NCBI RefSeq assembly: GCF_001426545.1
Contig: NZ_LMEZ01000010.1
Span: 62,001 to 126,000 of the forward strand
DNA length: 64,000 nt
Source of the DNA: Mycobacterium sp. Root135
GTDB lineage: Bacteria > Actinomycetota > Actinomycetes > Mycobacteriales > Mycobacteriaceae
Direction of reading: 5' to 3'
The notes beneath the pieces are model-generated. The model was not told where the DNA came from, did no database searches, and was given only the letters and a program-made list of their open reading frames with translations. Below are positions 34,440 to 43,982 of this stretch, piece by piece (the stretch's first letter is position 1; each line of letters begins with the position of its first letter). The position numbers and the translations under genes were made by a program.

Positions 34440-35705
34440 TCACACCGGAGACAAGAAGGCCTGCAATGCGACGGAATAGGCGTGCACGTCGCGCGCACCC
34501 ATCAATTCGCGGGCCGAGTGCATGGCCAATTGGGCGGCACCCACGTCGACGGTCGGGATTCCGGTGCGGGCCGCCGTCATCGGCCCGATCGTCGACCCGC
34601 AGGGCAGATCGGCACGATGCTCGTATCGCTGCAGCGGCACTCCGGCCTGCGCGCAGGCCAGGGCGAAGGCGGCAGCCGTCCTGCCGTCGGTGGCGTAGCG
34701 AAGGTTTGGGTGGACCTTCAGCACCGGTCCGCCGTTCACCTCGATGAGGTGGCCGGGTTCGTGCCGCTCCGGGTAGTTGGGGTGGGTGGCGTGGGCCATG
34801 TCCCCCGAGGCCACCATCGAGCCGGAGAGGCGACGCAGAAAGCCCTCGCGCCCGTCGCCGCCGGTCAGGGCGATTCGCTCCAGCACCGTGGGCAACAGTT
34901 CAGACTGCGCGCCGTGATCCGACGTCGACCCGACCTCCTCGTGGTCGAACAGCGCCAGCACGGGCACGTAGCCCCGCGCGTCGGCAGCCAGGAACGCCTC
35001 CAAGCCGGCGTAACAGGTGCCCTGGTTGTCCAGGCGTGGCGCGCTGACGAGGTCGCGGTCGGCGCCAACCAGCGTCGACGGCGTCAGGTCGTGGGTCATC
35101 AGGTCGGCCGCCAGCACCCCGCCGGGGTCGACGCCCGCGCGCTCGGCGACCCAGTCGACGAACGGGCGCACCCGGTCGCCGACACCCCACACGGCGTTGA
35201 CGTGGCGCTGCGGATTCAGCTCGACACCCTTGCGGTCATCCGACAGGTGGATGGCCAACTGCGGCACCCGAAGGACCGGATCGTCGACGCGCACCAGCAC
35301 GTCCTCGACCGCATTTCCCTTCCGGACCGACAGTCTGCCGCTGATCCCGAGGTCGCGGTCCAGCCACGAGTTCAGCCATGCTCCGCCATACGGTTCAAGC
35401 GCGACCACCTGCCAGCCGGCCACGACCCGGTCCGGGTGCTGTTTGACGCGCAAATTGGGGCTGTCGGTGTGGCCGCCGACGATGCGGAACGGTGCGCCGT
35501 CGGCGGCGGCCTTCCAGGCGACGAGCGAACCGGCGCGGACGGTGAAGTAGCCCTCGTGGCCCTCACTGCCCGACGGCCAGGGCTCCCCCTCCGACAGTTC
35601 GAGGTACCCGGCCGCGCGTAGACGATCGGCCACGGTCGCGCACACGTGGAACGGCGACGGCGAGGCGTCGATGAAGTCGCACAATCCCTGGGGGCTAGCT
35701 GCCAT
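34440..35705 (-). CDS. pepC: M18 family aspartyl aminopeptidase
   Basis: 421 residues from ATG 35705. It removes N-terminal acidic residues using two zinc ions. Visible ligands: His79 and Asp81 in GGHTDSPN, LFDHEEVGS near 270, and MAHATHPNY. SMVASGDMAHATHPNYPERH is a strong M18 block. Same position as Rv0800 from memory. It leads the minus-strand run that ends with the CPBP gene. Confidence 0.92.
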   Translation of the reverse strand: MAASPQGLCDFIDASPSPFHVCATVADRLRAAGYLELSEGEPWPSGSEGHEGYFTVRAGSLVAWKAAADGAPFRIVGGHTDSPNLRVKQHPDRVVAGWQVVALEPYGGAWLNSWLDRDLGISGRLSVRKGNAVEDVLVRVDDPVLRVPQLAIHLSDDRKGVELNPQRHVNAVWGVGDRVRPFVDWVAERAGVDPGGVLAADLMTHDLTPSTLVGADRDLVSAPRLDNQGTCYAGLEAFLAADARGYVPVLALFDHEEVGSTSDHGAQSELLPTVLERIALTGGDGREGFLRRLSGSMVASGDMAHATHPNYPERHEPGHLIEVNGGPVLKVHPNLRYATDGRTAAAFALACAQAGVPLQRYEHRADLPCGSTIGPMTAARTGIPTVDVGAAQLAMHSARELMGARDVHAYSVALQAFLSPV

Positions 35706-35756
35706 CTTTTCATCTTGACCGGTGCCGTTGGTGATCTTGACGCTAGGGTCCCTGAT

Positions 35757-36776
35757 GTGTCCGATCCGCAGCCGCAGAAGGTGCTGGCGCCCCTGACTCC
35801 CGCCGCCATCTTCCTCGTCGCCACCGTCGACGAGGGCGGCGAGGACGTCGTCCACGACGCGCTCGGCGACATCTCGGGTTTGGTGCGGGCGATCGGCTTT
35901 CGCGATCCGAGCAAGCAGCTGTCGACGGTGACGTCCATCGGTTCCGACGCGTTCGGTCGACTCTTCTCCGGTCCGCGCCCCGCGGAACTGCACCCCTTCG
36001 TCGCACTCGACGGCCCCCGCCACCACGCGCCGTCGACTCCGGGCGACCTGTTGTTCCACATCCGCGCGAACTCCCTCGACGTCTGCTTCGAGCTGGCCGG
36101 GCGGATCGTCGACGCGATGGCAGGAGCCATCACCGTCGTCGACGAAGTGCACGGCTTCAAGTTCTTCGACAACCGCGACCTGATGGGGTTCGTCGACGGG
36201 ACCGAGAACCCCGACGGCCCAATCGCCGTGAACGCCACCCAGATCGGCGACGAAGACCCCGACTTTGCCGGCGGAAGCTACGTCCACGTGCAGAAGTACC
36301 TCCACGACATGAGCTCGTGGAACGCGCTGACCACCGAAGCTCAGGAGCGGGTGATCGGCCGCACCAAGCTCGACGACATCGAGCTCGCCGACGACGTGAA
36401 ACCCCCGAACTCGCACCTGGCCCTCAACGTGATCACCGACGACGAGGGCAACGAGCTCAAGATCCTGCGGCACAACATGCCCTTCGGCGAAGTCGGCAAG
36501 GCCGAGTTCGGCACGTACTACATCGGCTACTCACGGACTCCCACGGTCACCGAACGGATGCTGCGCAACATGTTCATCGGCGACCCGCCGGGCAACACCG
36601 ACCGCATCCTCGACTTCTCCACCGCCGTCACGGGCACCATGTTCTTCGTTCCGACGGCGGACTTCCTCGACGACCCGCCGCCGTTGCCCGAAATGGACTC
36701 GGCCGCAACCACTTCCGCAGCCCCCACTTCCACCGGCTCCCTGTCGATCGGCAGTTTGAAAGGACAACCCCAATGA
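35757..36776 (+). CDS. dyp: Dye-decolorising peroxidase, encapsulin cargo
   Basis: 339 residues from GTG 35757; TAGGGT lies seven bases upstream (leaderless layout). The heme peroxidase motif GFVDGTENP is near 145-152 and the proximal heme histidine is in PPNSHLALN near 221. The C-terminal tail SLSIGSLKGQPQ matches the targeting peptide that docks DyP inside encapsulin. The stop overlaps the encapsulin ATG. Corresponds to Rv0799c. Confidence 0.94.
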   Translation: MSDPQPQKVLAPLTPAAIFLVATVDEGGEDVVHDALGDISGLVRAIGFRDPSKQLSTVTSIGSDAFGRLFSGPRPAELHPFVALDGPRHHAPSTPGDLLFHIRANSLDVCFELAGRIVDAMAGAITVVDEVHGFKFFDNRDLMGFVDGTENPDGPIAVNATQIGDEDPDFAGGSYVHVQKYLHDMSSWNALTTEAQERVIGRTKLDDIELADDVKPPNSHLALNVITDDEGNELKILRHNMPFGEVGKAEFGTYYIGYSRTPTVTERMLRNMFIGDPPGNTDRILDFSTAVTGTMFFVPTADFLDDPPPLPEMDSAATTSAAPTSTGSLSIGSLKGQPQ

Positions 36777-37570
36777 ACAACCACTACCGCGAACTGGCAC
36801 CGATCACTGACGAAGCCTGGGGCGAGATCGAACAGGAGGCCACCCGAACCTTCAAGCGCCACATCGCCGGACGACGCGTCGTCGACGTCAGCGCACCCGG
36901 CGGTCCGACGAAGGCCTCGGTGAGCACCGGCCACCTCGTCGACGTCGCACCTCCCGGCGACGGCGTCGTGGCACACCTCCGCGAAAGTCGGCCGCTGGTA
37001 CGGCTTCGCGCGCCGTTCACCATCGCCCGCACCGACATCGACGACGTGGAGCGCGGCTCGCAGGACTCCGACTGGGACCCGGTGAAGGCAGCCGCGAAGC
37101 AGTTGGCGTTCGCCGAGGACCGGGCGATCTTCGAGGGGTACAAGGACGCGTCCATCGACGGCATCCGCAAGTGCAGCTCCAACACCGCTCTTGCGCTGCC
37201 GTCGGACCCCAAGGAGATCCCCGACGTCATCTCCCAGGCGCTGTCCGAACTTCGGCTGGCCGGCGTCGACGGTCCGTACTGCGTGTTGCTGTCCGCCGAC
37301 GTCTACACCCAGGTCAGCGAGACCACCGCCCACGGCTATCCGATCCGCGAGCACCTCAACCGGCTCGTCGACGGCGAAATCATCTGGGCACCAGCGATTG
37401 ACGGTGCGTTCGTGCTGTCCACCCGCGGCGGCGACTTCGACCTCCAGCTGGGCACCGACGTGTCGATCGGCTACCTGTCGCACGACGCACAAAGCGTGCA
37501 GCTGTACCTCGAGGAGACGCTGACGTTCCTCTGCTACACGGCGGAGGCGTCGGTCGCGCTGACCCCGTAA
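36773..37570 (+). CDS. enc: Type 1 encapsulin shell protein (Cfp29)
   Basis: 265 residues, the HK97-fold shell protein. NNHYRELAPITDEAWGEIE at the N-terminus and TFKRHIAGRRVVDVSAPGG are hallmark blocks. It forms a roughly 60-subunit compartment around DyP; in mycobacteria this nanocompartment supports oxidative-stress resistance. ATGA overlap with the peroxidase ensures co-translation. Equivalent to Rv0798c (Cfp29). Confidence 0.95.
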   Translation: MNNHYRELAPITDEAWGEIEQEATRTFKRHIAGRRVVDVSAPGGPTKASVSTGHLVDVAPPGDGVVAHLRESRPLVRLRAPFTIARTDIDDVERGSQDSDWDPVKAAAKQLAFAEDRAIFEGYKDASIDGIRKCSSNTALALPSDPKEIPDVISQALSELRLAGVDGPYCVLLSADVYTQVSETTAHGYPIREHLNRLVDGEIIWAPAIDGAFVLSTRGGDFDLQLGTDVSIGYLSHDAQSVQLYLEETLTFLCYTAEASVALTP

Positions 37571-37579
37571 CTTGGACAC

Positions 37580-38326
37580 GTGGTCGTCGACGCGCTCGTC
37601 CCCCTCACCTGTGGGTTGTTGACCCTGCCCACCGCGTTCTTCCTCGCCGGTGAGCCCGATGAGCTCACCGTGCCGGTACCGGCGTACCTGATCAACCATC
37701 CGGACGGACGCGTGCTGTTCGACGCCGGGCTGGGGGCACGCTTCCGCAGGCCCACCGGGACGCCCGTCGACGGCCGGGTGGACCTCGAGGACGACGCCTG
37801 CGTGGACGCCCGCCTTCGGGCGTTGGCGGTCGACCCCGGTGAAATCCGCTACCTGGTCAACTCGCATCTGCACTCCGACCACGCGGGCGGCAACGCCTTC
37901 GTGCCGGATGCGACGGTCGTCGTGCAGCGTGAGGAATGGGAATTCGCCCACGTGTCAGATGATTTCGCCTATCACCGTCCCGAATTCGACACGGGGCAGA
38001 ACGTGATGTTGGTCGACGGTCATCTCGATCTGTTCGGCGACGGATCCGTACAGCTGATCCCCACCCCGGGGCACACCCCCGGCCATCAGTCCGCGCTGGT
38101 GCGCACCCCGACGGGAGACGTCGTGCTGACGGGTGACGCCTGCAATCTGAGGCGGTCGATGGACGAGATGCGGCTGCCCGACCACGCCAACGACGAAGAG
38201 CTCTACCGCCAGTCGCTGGGGGCCCTGCGAACCTTGCGCGACCAGGGCGCCAGCGTGTTCTACGGTCACGACCCGGACTTCTGGGCGACGCTTGAGCAAG
38301 GCGTTGCGTGGAGGTCGGCGGGCTGA
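37580..38326 (+). CDS. Metallo-beta-lactamase-fold lactonase-like hydrolase
   Basis: 248 residues. The di-zinc motif HLHSDH (96-101) is followed by GHTPGH and LTGDACN blocks and a final YGHD histidine, as in N-acyl-homoserine lactonases. Start is GTG 37580; TAACTT, which includes the encapsulin stop, lies six bases upstream. The lactone substrate is unknown, and quorum-quenching activity is only an analogy. Confidence 0.82.
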   Translation: MVVDALVPLTCGLLTLPTAFFLAGEPDELTVPVPAYLINHPDGRVLFDAGLGARFRRPTGTPVDGRVDLEDDACVDARLRALAVDPGEIRYLVNSHLHSDHAGGNAFVPDATVVVQREEWEFAHVSDDFAYHRPEFDTGQNVMLVDGHLDLFGDGSVQLIPTPGHTPGHQSALVRTPTGDVVLTGDACNLRRSMDEMRLPDHANDEELYRQSLGALRTLRDQGASVFYGHDPDFWATLEQGVAWRSAG

Positions 38327-38629
38327 CGAGCCGCATCGACGGCGCCAGACGGTAGCGAGTCGGGCCACGGCCCCGTCGATCTCCATCCGATCTCCACGGA
38401 ATCTTCACGCGAGAACCAGCAGCTGCGACGAACATTCAATTCGTCAAGGCAGGTGCCGATCGACTCCAACGCCGAAGTCGACTCAGCGCGCCCGCTTCAT
38501 CCGAGCTGCGCGTCCGGTTAGTTGTCTGGTTGTCCCCCAACATCAGTGGGTCCACCACGTCGGCACCGAGACGCTTGCACTCGCCGCCACCCTTCACAGG
38601 GGGGCGGACACCTCGAAGGGGACCGGCCG
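38327..38629. other. 303-base intergenic region upstream of the ECF sigma gene
   Basis: No gene is supported. A TTG frame opens at 38522 and runs into the sigma gene, but its residues (Arg/His/Pro-rich) do not look like protein. No clear promoter or hairpin was seen by eye. A regulatory leader is likely given its length. Confidence 0.5.
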
Positions 38630-39244
38630 ATGCTGCGTTCAGATCCGTCCGTGAGCGCCGAAACAGACGCGTTGCCCGGCGACCAGGTGCTGGCCGCCAG
38701 ATTCAACAATGAGGTCATCCCCCACTCGGGCCATCTGTTCGGTCACGCCATCGGATTGACCCACCACCGGTCAGATGCCGAGGACCTGGTGCAGGAGACC
38801 ATGATCAAGGCCTACGTGTCGTTCGCGACGTTCCGAGAGGGATCGAACGTCAAGGCGTGGCTGTATCGCATCATGGCGAACACGTGGGTGGACCGGCACC
38901 GGTTGTCGCTGCGCCGCCCGGCCGAGCACCTCCACGGCGATCTGACCGACCCACAGACGGCCAGCCAGGCCGCCGTCATGGGCAGTCTGCCGTCCGCAGA
39001 GTCAGAGGTGGTGAAGCTGGTTCCTGGCGACGCGGAGGTTGCGCTGAGTAACCTTCCGCCCAACTTGCGCGAGATCGTCTACTACGCCGACGTACAGGGT
39101 TATCGCAACACCGAGGTTGCCGAGATGCTCCAGATTCCGGTCGGCACAGTGGGTTCGCGCCTCTTCCGAGGTCGACGCGAACTGCGCGCCAGACTGACTG
39201 AGCGCTGCTGCGCCGATGACCACGAGGCGCGGAGGACTGCCTGA
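38630..39244 (+). CDS. ECF sigma factor, SigH/ECF12-like
   Basis: 204 residues from ATG 38630. Region 2 reads DAEDLVQETMIKAYVSFATFREGSNVKAWLYRIM and region 4 LPPNLREIVYYADVQGYRNTEVAEMLQIPVGTVGSRLFRGRREL. This is close to the thiol-stress sigma factor SigH. No anti-sigma gene with the HxxxCxxC zinc motif follows; the next gene is purQ on the other strand. The C-terminus has a Cys-Cys pair (ERCCADDHE), unusual and possibly redox-related. SigH itself sits elsewhere, so this is probably a paralogue. Confidence 0.85.
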   Translation: MLRSDPSVSAETDALPGDQVLAARFNNEVIPHSGHLFGHAIGLTHHRSDAEDLVQETMIKAYVSFATFREGSNVKAWLYRIMANTWVDRHRLSLRRPAEHLHGDLTDPQTASQAAVMGSLPSAESEVVKLVPGDAEVALSNLPPNLREIVYYADVQGYRNTEVAEMLQIPVGTVGSRLFRGRRELRARLTERCCADDHEARRTA

Positions 39245-39265
39245 GCCAAGCAGACGGATCGGCAA

Positions 39266-39940
39266 CTACGCCGCGAGCACCGCATCCAGCGCGGAGTAGA
39301 ACAGCCCCAACCCGTCGTCGGACGGACCGGTCAGTGCCTCGGTGGCGTGCTCGGGGTGCGGCATGAGGCCGACGACCCGGCCGTTGGGCGAGCTGATGCC
39401 GGCGATGTTGCGCAGCGACCCGTTGAGGTTCTCTCGGTAGCGGAAGACGACGCGGTCCTCGCCCTCCAACTCGTCGAGCACGTCTTCGGATGCCACGAAG
39501 CGGCCCTCGCCGGACTTCAGCGGCACCAGCAGGTCGGCGCCCTTCTCGTAGCGGGTGGTCCACGCCGACGACGTCGACGCCACCTCCAGCCACACGTCGC
39601 GACAGACGAAGTGCAGACCGGCGTTGCGGGTCAGCGCACCTGGCAGCAGGCCGGCTTCGCAGAGAACCTGGAAGCCGTTGCAGATGCCGAGGACCGGCAT
39701 GCCGCGTCCCGCCGCCGCGACGACCTCACCCATCACGGGCGCAAACTTGGCGATCGCTCCGCAACGCAGGTAGTCACCGTAGGAGAACCCACCGGGAACC
39801 ACGACCGCGTCGACGCCCTTGAGGTCGGCGTCGGCGTGCCAAAGATTGACCGACTCCGCCCCGGCCAGACGGACGGCACGGGCGGCGTCGACGTCGTCGA
39901 GCGTCCCGGGGAACGTGACGACGCCAACCTTGGCGGTCAC
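39266..39940 (-). CDS. purQ: FGAM synthase, glutaminase subunit
   Basis: 224 residues. Class I glutaminase: VVPGGFSYGDYLRCG, the nucleophile Cys87 in GICNGFQVL and PHPEHATE with the catalytic His and Glu. It feeds ammonia to PurL. The start overlaps the purS stop by four bases. It converges on the sigma factor gene with a 21-base gap. Confidence 0.96.
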   Translation of the reverse strand: MTAKVGVVTFPGTLDDVDAARAVRLAGAESVNLWHADADLKGVDAVVVPGGFSYGDYLRCGAIAKFAPVMGEVVAAAGRGMPVLGICNGFQVLCEAGLLPGALTRNAGLHFVCRDVWLEVASTSSAWTTRYEKGADLLVPLKSGEGRFVASEDVLDELEGEDRVVFRYRENLNGSLRNIAGISSPNGRVVGLMPHPEHATEALTGPSDDGLGLFYSALDAVLAA

Positions 39941-40176
39941 CCTTCCTCCCGGGTCACGGTCCAGTCTTCGATCACGGTGTTGGCGAGCAGCGACTCGGCG
40001 ATTTCGGACAGCGTCTCGTCACTCACGCTGTCGTCGACCTCCAACTCGAATCGCTTGCCCTGCCTGACATCTGAGACGCCTGACACGCCGAGGCGGCCCA
40101 AGGCTCCGACGATCGCCTGACCCTGGGGGTCGAGGATCACCGTTTTGGGCATCACGTGCACTACGACGCGGGCCAC
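39937..40176 (-). CDS. purS: FGAM synthase, PurS subunit
   Basis: 79 residues: ARVVVHVMPKTVILDPQGQAI at the N-terminus and LLANTVIEDWTV at the end, the PurS pattern. It bridges PurQ and PurL in the FGAM synthase complex. GTG start, coupled to purQ. It diverges from the metallo-hydrolase at 40250. Confidence 0.95.
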   Translation of the reverse strand: MARVVVHVMPKTVILDPQGQAIVGALGRLGVSGVSDVRQGKRFELEVDDSVSDETLSEIAESLLANTVIEDWTVTREEG

Positions 40177-40249
40177 GCGCGGCTCCTGTTCTGAGAAGTT
40201 GATTGCTCGGGGCTCACTCTACCGGCACGTATCGGGTCACAATGGAGCC

Positions 40250-40900
40250 ATGCAACTGACGCACTTCGGCCACTCCTGCCTGCTAGCGAGCTTTCGCGAG
40301 GGCGACTCAGAAACCACAGTGCTGTTCGACCCGGGCACCTTCTCCCACGGCTTCGAGGGAGTCACGGGGCTGTCGGCGATCCTGGTCACCCACCAACACC
40401 CCGACCACGTCGACGTAGAGCGCCTACCTGCACTGTTGGACGCCAATCCGCAGGCTGTGCTGTACGCCGACCCCATGACGGCCGCCCAACTCGGCGGCGC
40501 GTGGCAGGCCGTCAACGCCGGCGACGCGTTCACCGTCGGCCACCTCGCGGTCCGCGGCGTCGGCGGTACTCACGCGGTCATCCACCCCGAGATCCCGGTC
40601 ATCGACAACGTGTCGTACCTCATCGGCGACCAAGGGCATCCGGCCCGGCTGATGCACCCCGGCGACGCGCTGTACGCGCCCGGTGAGCCCGTCGAGGTGT
40701 TGGCGACCCCGGCCGCGGCGCCCTGGATGAGGATCTCCGAGGCGGTGGACTACCTGCGGGCGGTCGCCCCGACGCGGGCCGTGCCGATCCACCAGGCGGT
40801 GGTGGCCAAGGAAGCCCGCGGCATCTACTACGGGCGCCTGTCGGAGATGACCGACACCGACTTCAGAGTCCTGGAGGAGGAGAACGGTACGGAGATTTAG
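40250..40900 (+). CDS. Metal-dependent hydrolase, UPF0173-type beta-lactamase fold
   Basis: 216 residues from ATG 40250. The zinc motif THQHPDHVD (about 48-55) is present along with GHSCLL near the start and an IHQAVV block. UPF0173 enzymes hydrolyse unknown substrates. The stop TAG overlaps the GTG of the next gene. Corresponds to Rv0786c from memory. Confidence 0.82.
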   Translation: MQLTHFGHSCLLASFREGDSETTVLFDPGTFSHGFEGVTGLSAILVTHQHPDHVDVERLPALLDANPQAVLYADPMTAAQLGGAWQAVNAGDAFTVGHLAVRGVGGTHAVIHPEIPVIDNVSYLIGDQGHPARLMHPGDALYAPGEPVEVLATPAAAPWMRISEAVDYLRAVAPTRAVPIHQAVVAKEARGIYYGRLSEMTDTDFRVLEEENGTEI

Positions 40901-41532
40901 TGGGGTGGCGGGGTAATGACACGGGGCGACGACTGACGTTCACCGGGTACATCGCCGGCATCGGGACGGGCGCGGGCGTCCGAATGGTGATCGGATCGTG
41001 GCTGGAGTCTCCGTTCGGTCGCTTCGCCGACGTGATGGTGGAGTCGGCCGACGGGCATCGCACCTTGCTGGCACCGTCCGAAGAGATCGCCGAATTCGTC
41101 TCGGCCACATACACCTTCGACTCCACCGAGATCGGCCCGGTCAGCGTGGACCACGTGGCCGGCGCCTTCTCGGTGGCGGCGCCGGGACTCGTCCTGGCGG
41201 GCAGATTGGGAGGGCCTGCACCGTTCGACCGACTGCTGAGGCTGGTGCCGGGCCGGCTCGCCACGGCGCCGGCGTGGCTGCGGGTCGTCGACCCCGTCGC
41301 GTCCCGCTTGATTCCGGGGGTGCGTACGTACGGCTCTGCGGGCAACGGCCGCCGAGAATATTACGGCGTACAGCGGAGCAGACGAATCATATTGGTGGAC
41401 GGCACCTTTCGCGGCGTCGACCTTGACGGGCTCGCACCGCTGGACCCGCCCGTCCGGTTCGGCTTCTCCTCGGCGCCGAAGACACCTCAGATGGTGTCGG
41501 TGACGACGACGATCGACCTGCCCGCCCGCTAA
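40900..41532 (+). CDS. Conserved protein of unknown function
   Basis: 210 residues from GTG 40900. No motif that I recognise. It has two similar-looking halves of beta strands (FTGYIAGIGTGAGVRMVIGSW and YGVQRSRRIILVDGTFRGVD) and no signal peptide or membrane helix. It overlaps the hydrolase stop by one base, so it is co-translated with it, and it overlaps the convergent FAD gene by four bases. Actinobacterial family, function unknown. Confidence 0.7.
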   Translation: MGWRGNDTGRRLTFTGYIAGIGTGAGVRMVIGSWLESPFGRFADVMVESADGHRTLLAPSEEIAEFVSATYTFDSTEIGPVSVDHVAGAFSVAAPGLVLAGRLGGPAPFDRLLRLVPGRLATAPAWLRVVDPVASRLIPGVRTYGSAGNGRREYYGVQRSRRIILVDGTFRGVDLDGLAPLDPPVRFGFSSAPKTPQMVSVTTTIDLPAR

Positions 41533-43175
41533 CCGTTGTCCCGCACCGCCGCCCGGCCAGCGGCCCGACCCGAGAACACGCAGCCGCCGAGGAAGGTGCC
41601 CTCCAGCGACCGGTAGCCGTGCACTCCGCCGCCTCCGAAGCCGGCGGCCTCGCCCGCGGCGTACAGGCCGTCGAACGCCGCGCCGTCGGCCTTGAGCACC
41701 CGCGAGTCGAGGTCGGTCTCCAACCCGCCCAACGACTTTCGCGTCAAGATGTGCAACTTGACGGCGATGAGCGGACCCGCCTTCGGATCGGTGATCCGGT
41801 GGGGCGCCACGACTCGGCTCACCCGGTCGGGTAGGTAGTTGCGGGCGCCGCGGATGGCGGTGACCTGGCTGTCCTTGGTGTACCGGTTGGCCACTTCGCG
41901 GTCGCGAGCGGTGACCTCTGCCGCCACGACGTCGTAGTCGAGGCGTTCGACGTCGGGGACGTCGTTCATCTTGGCGACGAGGTCGCGCAGCGTCGTCGCC
42001 GAGACGAAGTCGACGCCGCGGTCGACGAACCTCTGCACCGGCGCCGGGGCGCCGGGCCTGACGCGGGACAGCACCTGCCGAATACTGCGCCCGGTCAGGT
42101 CGGGGTTTTGCTCTTGCCCCGAAAGGCCGAACTCCTTTTCGATGATGCGCGCGTTGAGGACGAACCAGGTGTAGTCGTGGCCGGTCTTCGCGATGTACTC
42201 GAGCGTGCCGAGGGTGTCGAAGCCCGGATAGAGCGGCGGGGGCAGGCGCCGGCCGGTTGCGTCGAGCCACATCGAGGACGGTCCCGGCAGAATCCGGATG
42301 CCGTGGCTGGCCCAGATCGAGTCGTAGTTGGTGATGCCCTCGGTGTAGTGCCACATCCGGTCACGGTTGATCAGGTTGCCCCCGGCCGCTTCGGTGATGC
42401 CGAGCATCCTGCCGTCGACGTGCGCGGGGACGCCGCTGAGGAGTTGGCTGGGCACCCTGCCCATCCTGGCCGGCCAATTCTCGCGGACCAGGTCGTGGTT
42501 GCCGCCGATTCCGCCGCTGGCCACGATGACTGCGGGCGCCCGAAATTCGAACTCGCCGACAATGTTTCGTGACGAGGCGACACCACGGGCCGCGCTCGAC
42601 GGTTCCAGCACCGCCCCTCTCACCCCGGTGACCGCGCCGGCGTCGACGATCAGTTCGTCGACGCGATGCCGGTGGGCGAATCGCACCCGGGCACCCGCGG
42701 CGAGCAGTCGGCGGGCAAAGACGTCGACGATCGCCGGACCTGTGCCCCACGCGATGTGAAAGCGGGGCACCGAATTTCCATGCCCACGGGCGTCGTAGCC
42801 ACCACGCTCGGCCCAGCCGACCATGGGGAAGGTCTTCAGGCCGCGTTCCCGCAACCAGCTGTGCTTCTCCCCCGCCGCAAAGTCGACGTAGGCGTGCGCC
42901 CATTGCCGCGGCCAGTGGTCCTCGGGTCGGTCGAATCCTGCCGTGCCGAGCCAATCCTGCAGCGCGAGCTCGTGGCTGTCGCGGATGCCCAGCCGCCGCT
43001 GTTCGGGACTGTCGACGTAGAAGAGCCCGCCAAACGACCAGAAGGCTTGGCCGCCGAGGTTGTCGGCGTTCTCCTGGTCGACGATCAGGACCGAGCGCCC
43101 CTTGTCCAGCACCTCGCAGGCGGCGACCAGACCGGCGAGACCGGCTCCGACCACGATGACGTCAACATCGGCCAT
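41529..43175 (-). CDS. FAD-binding dehydrogenase (KstD/fumarate reductase-like)
   Basis: 548 residues. The FAD loop is VVGAGLAGLVAACEVL (8-23), and a C-terminal FAD block reads GLYAAGEAAGFGGGGVHGYRSLEGTFLGGCVFSGRAAG. Family members include 3-ketosteroid dehydrogenases and fumarate reductases; the active site tyrosines of KstD could not be confirmed by eye. It resembles Rv0785. Steroid or other small ring substrates are likely (inference). Confidence 0.82.
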   Translation of the reverse strand: MADVDVIVVGAGLAGLVAACEVLDKGRSVLIVDQENADNLGGQAFWSFGGLFYVDSPEQRRLGIRDSHELALQDWLGTAGFDRPEDHWPRQWAHAYVDFAAGEKHSWLRERGLKTFPMVGWAERGGYDARGHGNSVPRFHIAWGTGPAIVDVFARRLLAAGARVRFAHRHRVDELIVDAGAVTGVRGAVLEPSSAARGVASSRNIVGEFEFRAPAVIVASGGIGGNHDLVRENWPARMGRVPSQLLSGVPAHVDGRMLGITEAAGGNLINRDRMWHYTEGITNYDSIWASHGIRILPGPSSMWLDATGRRLPPPLYPGFDTLGTLEYIAKTGHDYTWFVLNARIIEKEFGLSGQEQNPDLTGRSIRQVLSRVRPGAPAPVQRFVDRGVDFVSATTLRDLVAKMNDVPDVERLDYDVVAAEVTARDREVANRYTKDSQVTAIRGARNYLPDRVSRVVAPHRITDPKAGPLIAVKLHILTRKSLGGLETDLDSRVLKADGAAFDGLYAAGEAAGFGGGGVHGYRSLEGTFLGGCVFSGRAAGRAAVRDNG

Positions 43176-43198
43176 GAGGCCACGTTAGCCGCCTCGGC

Positions 43199-43912
43199 TC
43201 AGGCGGCGTCCGTCACGTCCGTCAGCACCGGCTTTGGTGCCCAGCGGTACACCGCGGGCACGCATCGGTGCAGGAGGGCGAGGTCCACCGCGTCAAGCAT
43301 CGCCTGGCGCGGACCGGGTCGGCGCAGCTGCCCGGCCGACACGGCGACGCGGACGGTCCCGTCGCGGCGGGCGGTGCGCTCGGCGGACAGCACCAGCGTC
43401 CGACACCACCAGGTTTCGGTGAGAAAACCCTCCCCGATGCCGACGACCCTGGACCTCGACGTCGTCCCACGGACCAGATCGGTGATGCCGCCAAGCTCGG
43501 CGACAAGGCGAAAACCGTTGCGGGGCAGCGCGACGAGAGTTCCTTGCGAGCACGTCCAGCCAGGTGCGGCGAACAGCCTCGTCCGAAGTCCGAGGTGCTC
43601 GAGGACGCGGTCGGCGCCCATCAGCCGTAGGTTGGCTTCGTGCGCCTGCAGGCTGGCGAACTCACCTCGACGCTTTTTGGTGGCGGCCTCGTCGTAGCCG
43701 TGCAGGACGACGGCATCGCCCTCTGCGCGACGCCGCGTCAGCCACTCCACGGTGCCCGCGTCCCGGTCGAGCCGGTAGCCGCCCTTGCGACGGGGTGCCA
43801 CGAGCAACGAGGCAGGCACGTTCCGCGCGGCGAGTTCGTCGCGAAACGCCTGTGCATCGGCCAGCGTGCGGTCGGTAATCCCGGAGATCGAGACGATCAG
43901 TTCTCCAGCCAC
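43199..43912 (-). CDS. DUF2334-like polysaccharide deacetylase fold protein
   Basis: 237 residues. The fold is that of NodB-like deacetylases: VSISGITDR, then VVLHGYDEA, where NodB proteins have the metal His, LFAAPGWTCSQGTL and a late TETWWCRTL. The canonical His-x3-His metal motif is not obvious, so activity is uncertain. It lies 23 bases upstream of the FAD gene on the same strand. Confidence 0.65.
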   Translation of the reverse strand: MAGELIVSISGITDRTLADAQAFRDELAARNVPASLLVAPRRKGGYRLDRDAGTVEWLTRRRAEGDAVVLHGYDEAATKKRRGEFASLQAHEANLRLMGADRVLEHLGLRTRLFAAPGWTCSQGTLVALPRNGFRLVAELGGITDLVRGTTSRSRVVGIGEGFLTETWWCRTLVLSAERTARRDGTVRVAVSAGQLRRPGPRQAMLDAVDLALLHRCVPAVYRWAPKPVLTDVTDAA

Positions 43913-43982
43913 GCATCGCAGTATCGCAACGTCAGGTGTGCAGAAGGTGTCGTCCGCGTGGGTGGGAGTTGACGTCTTGGGG

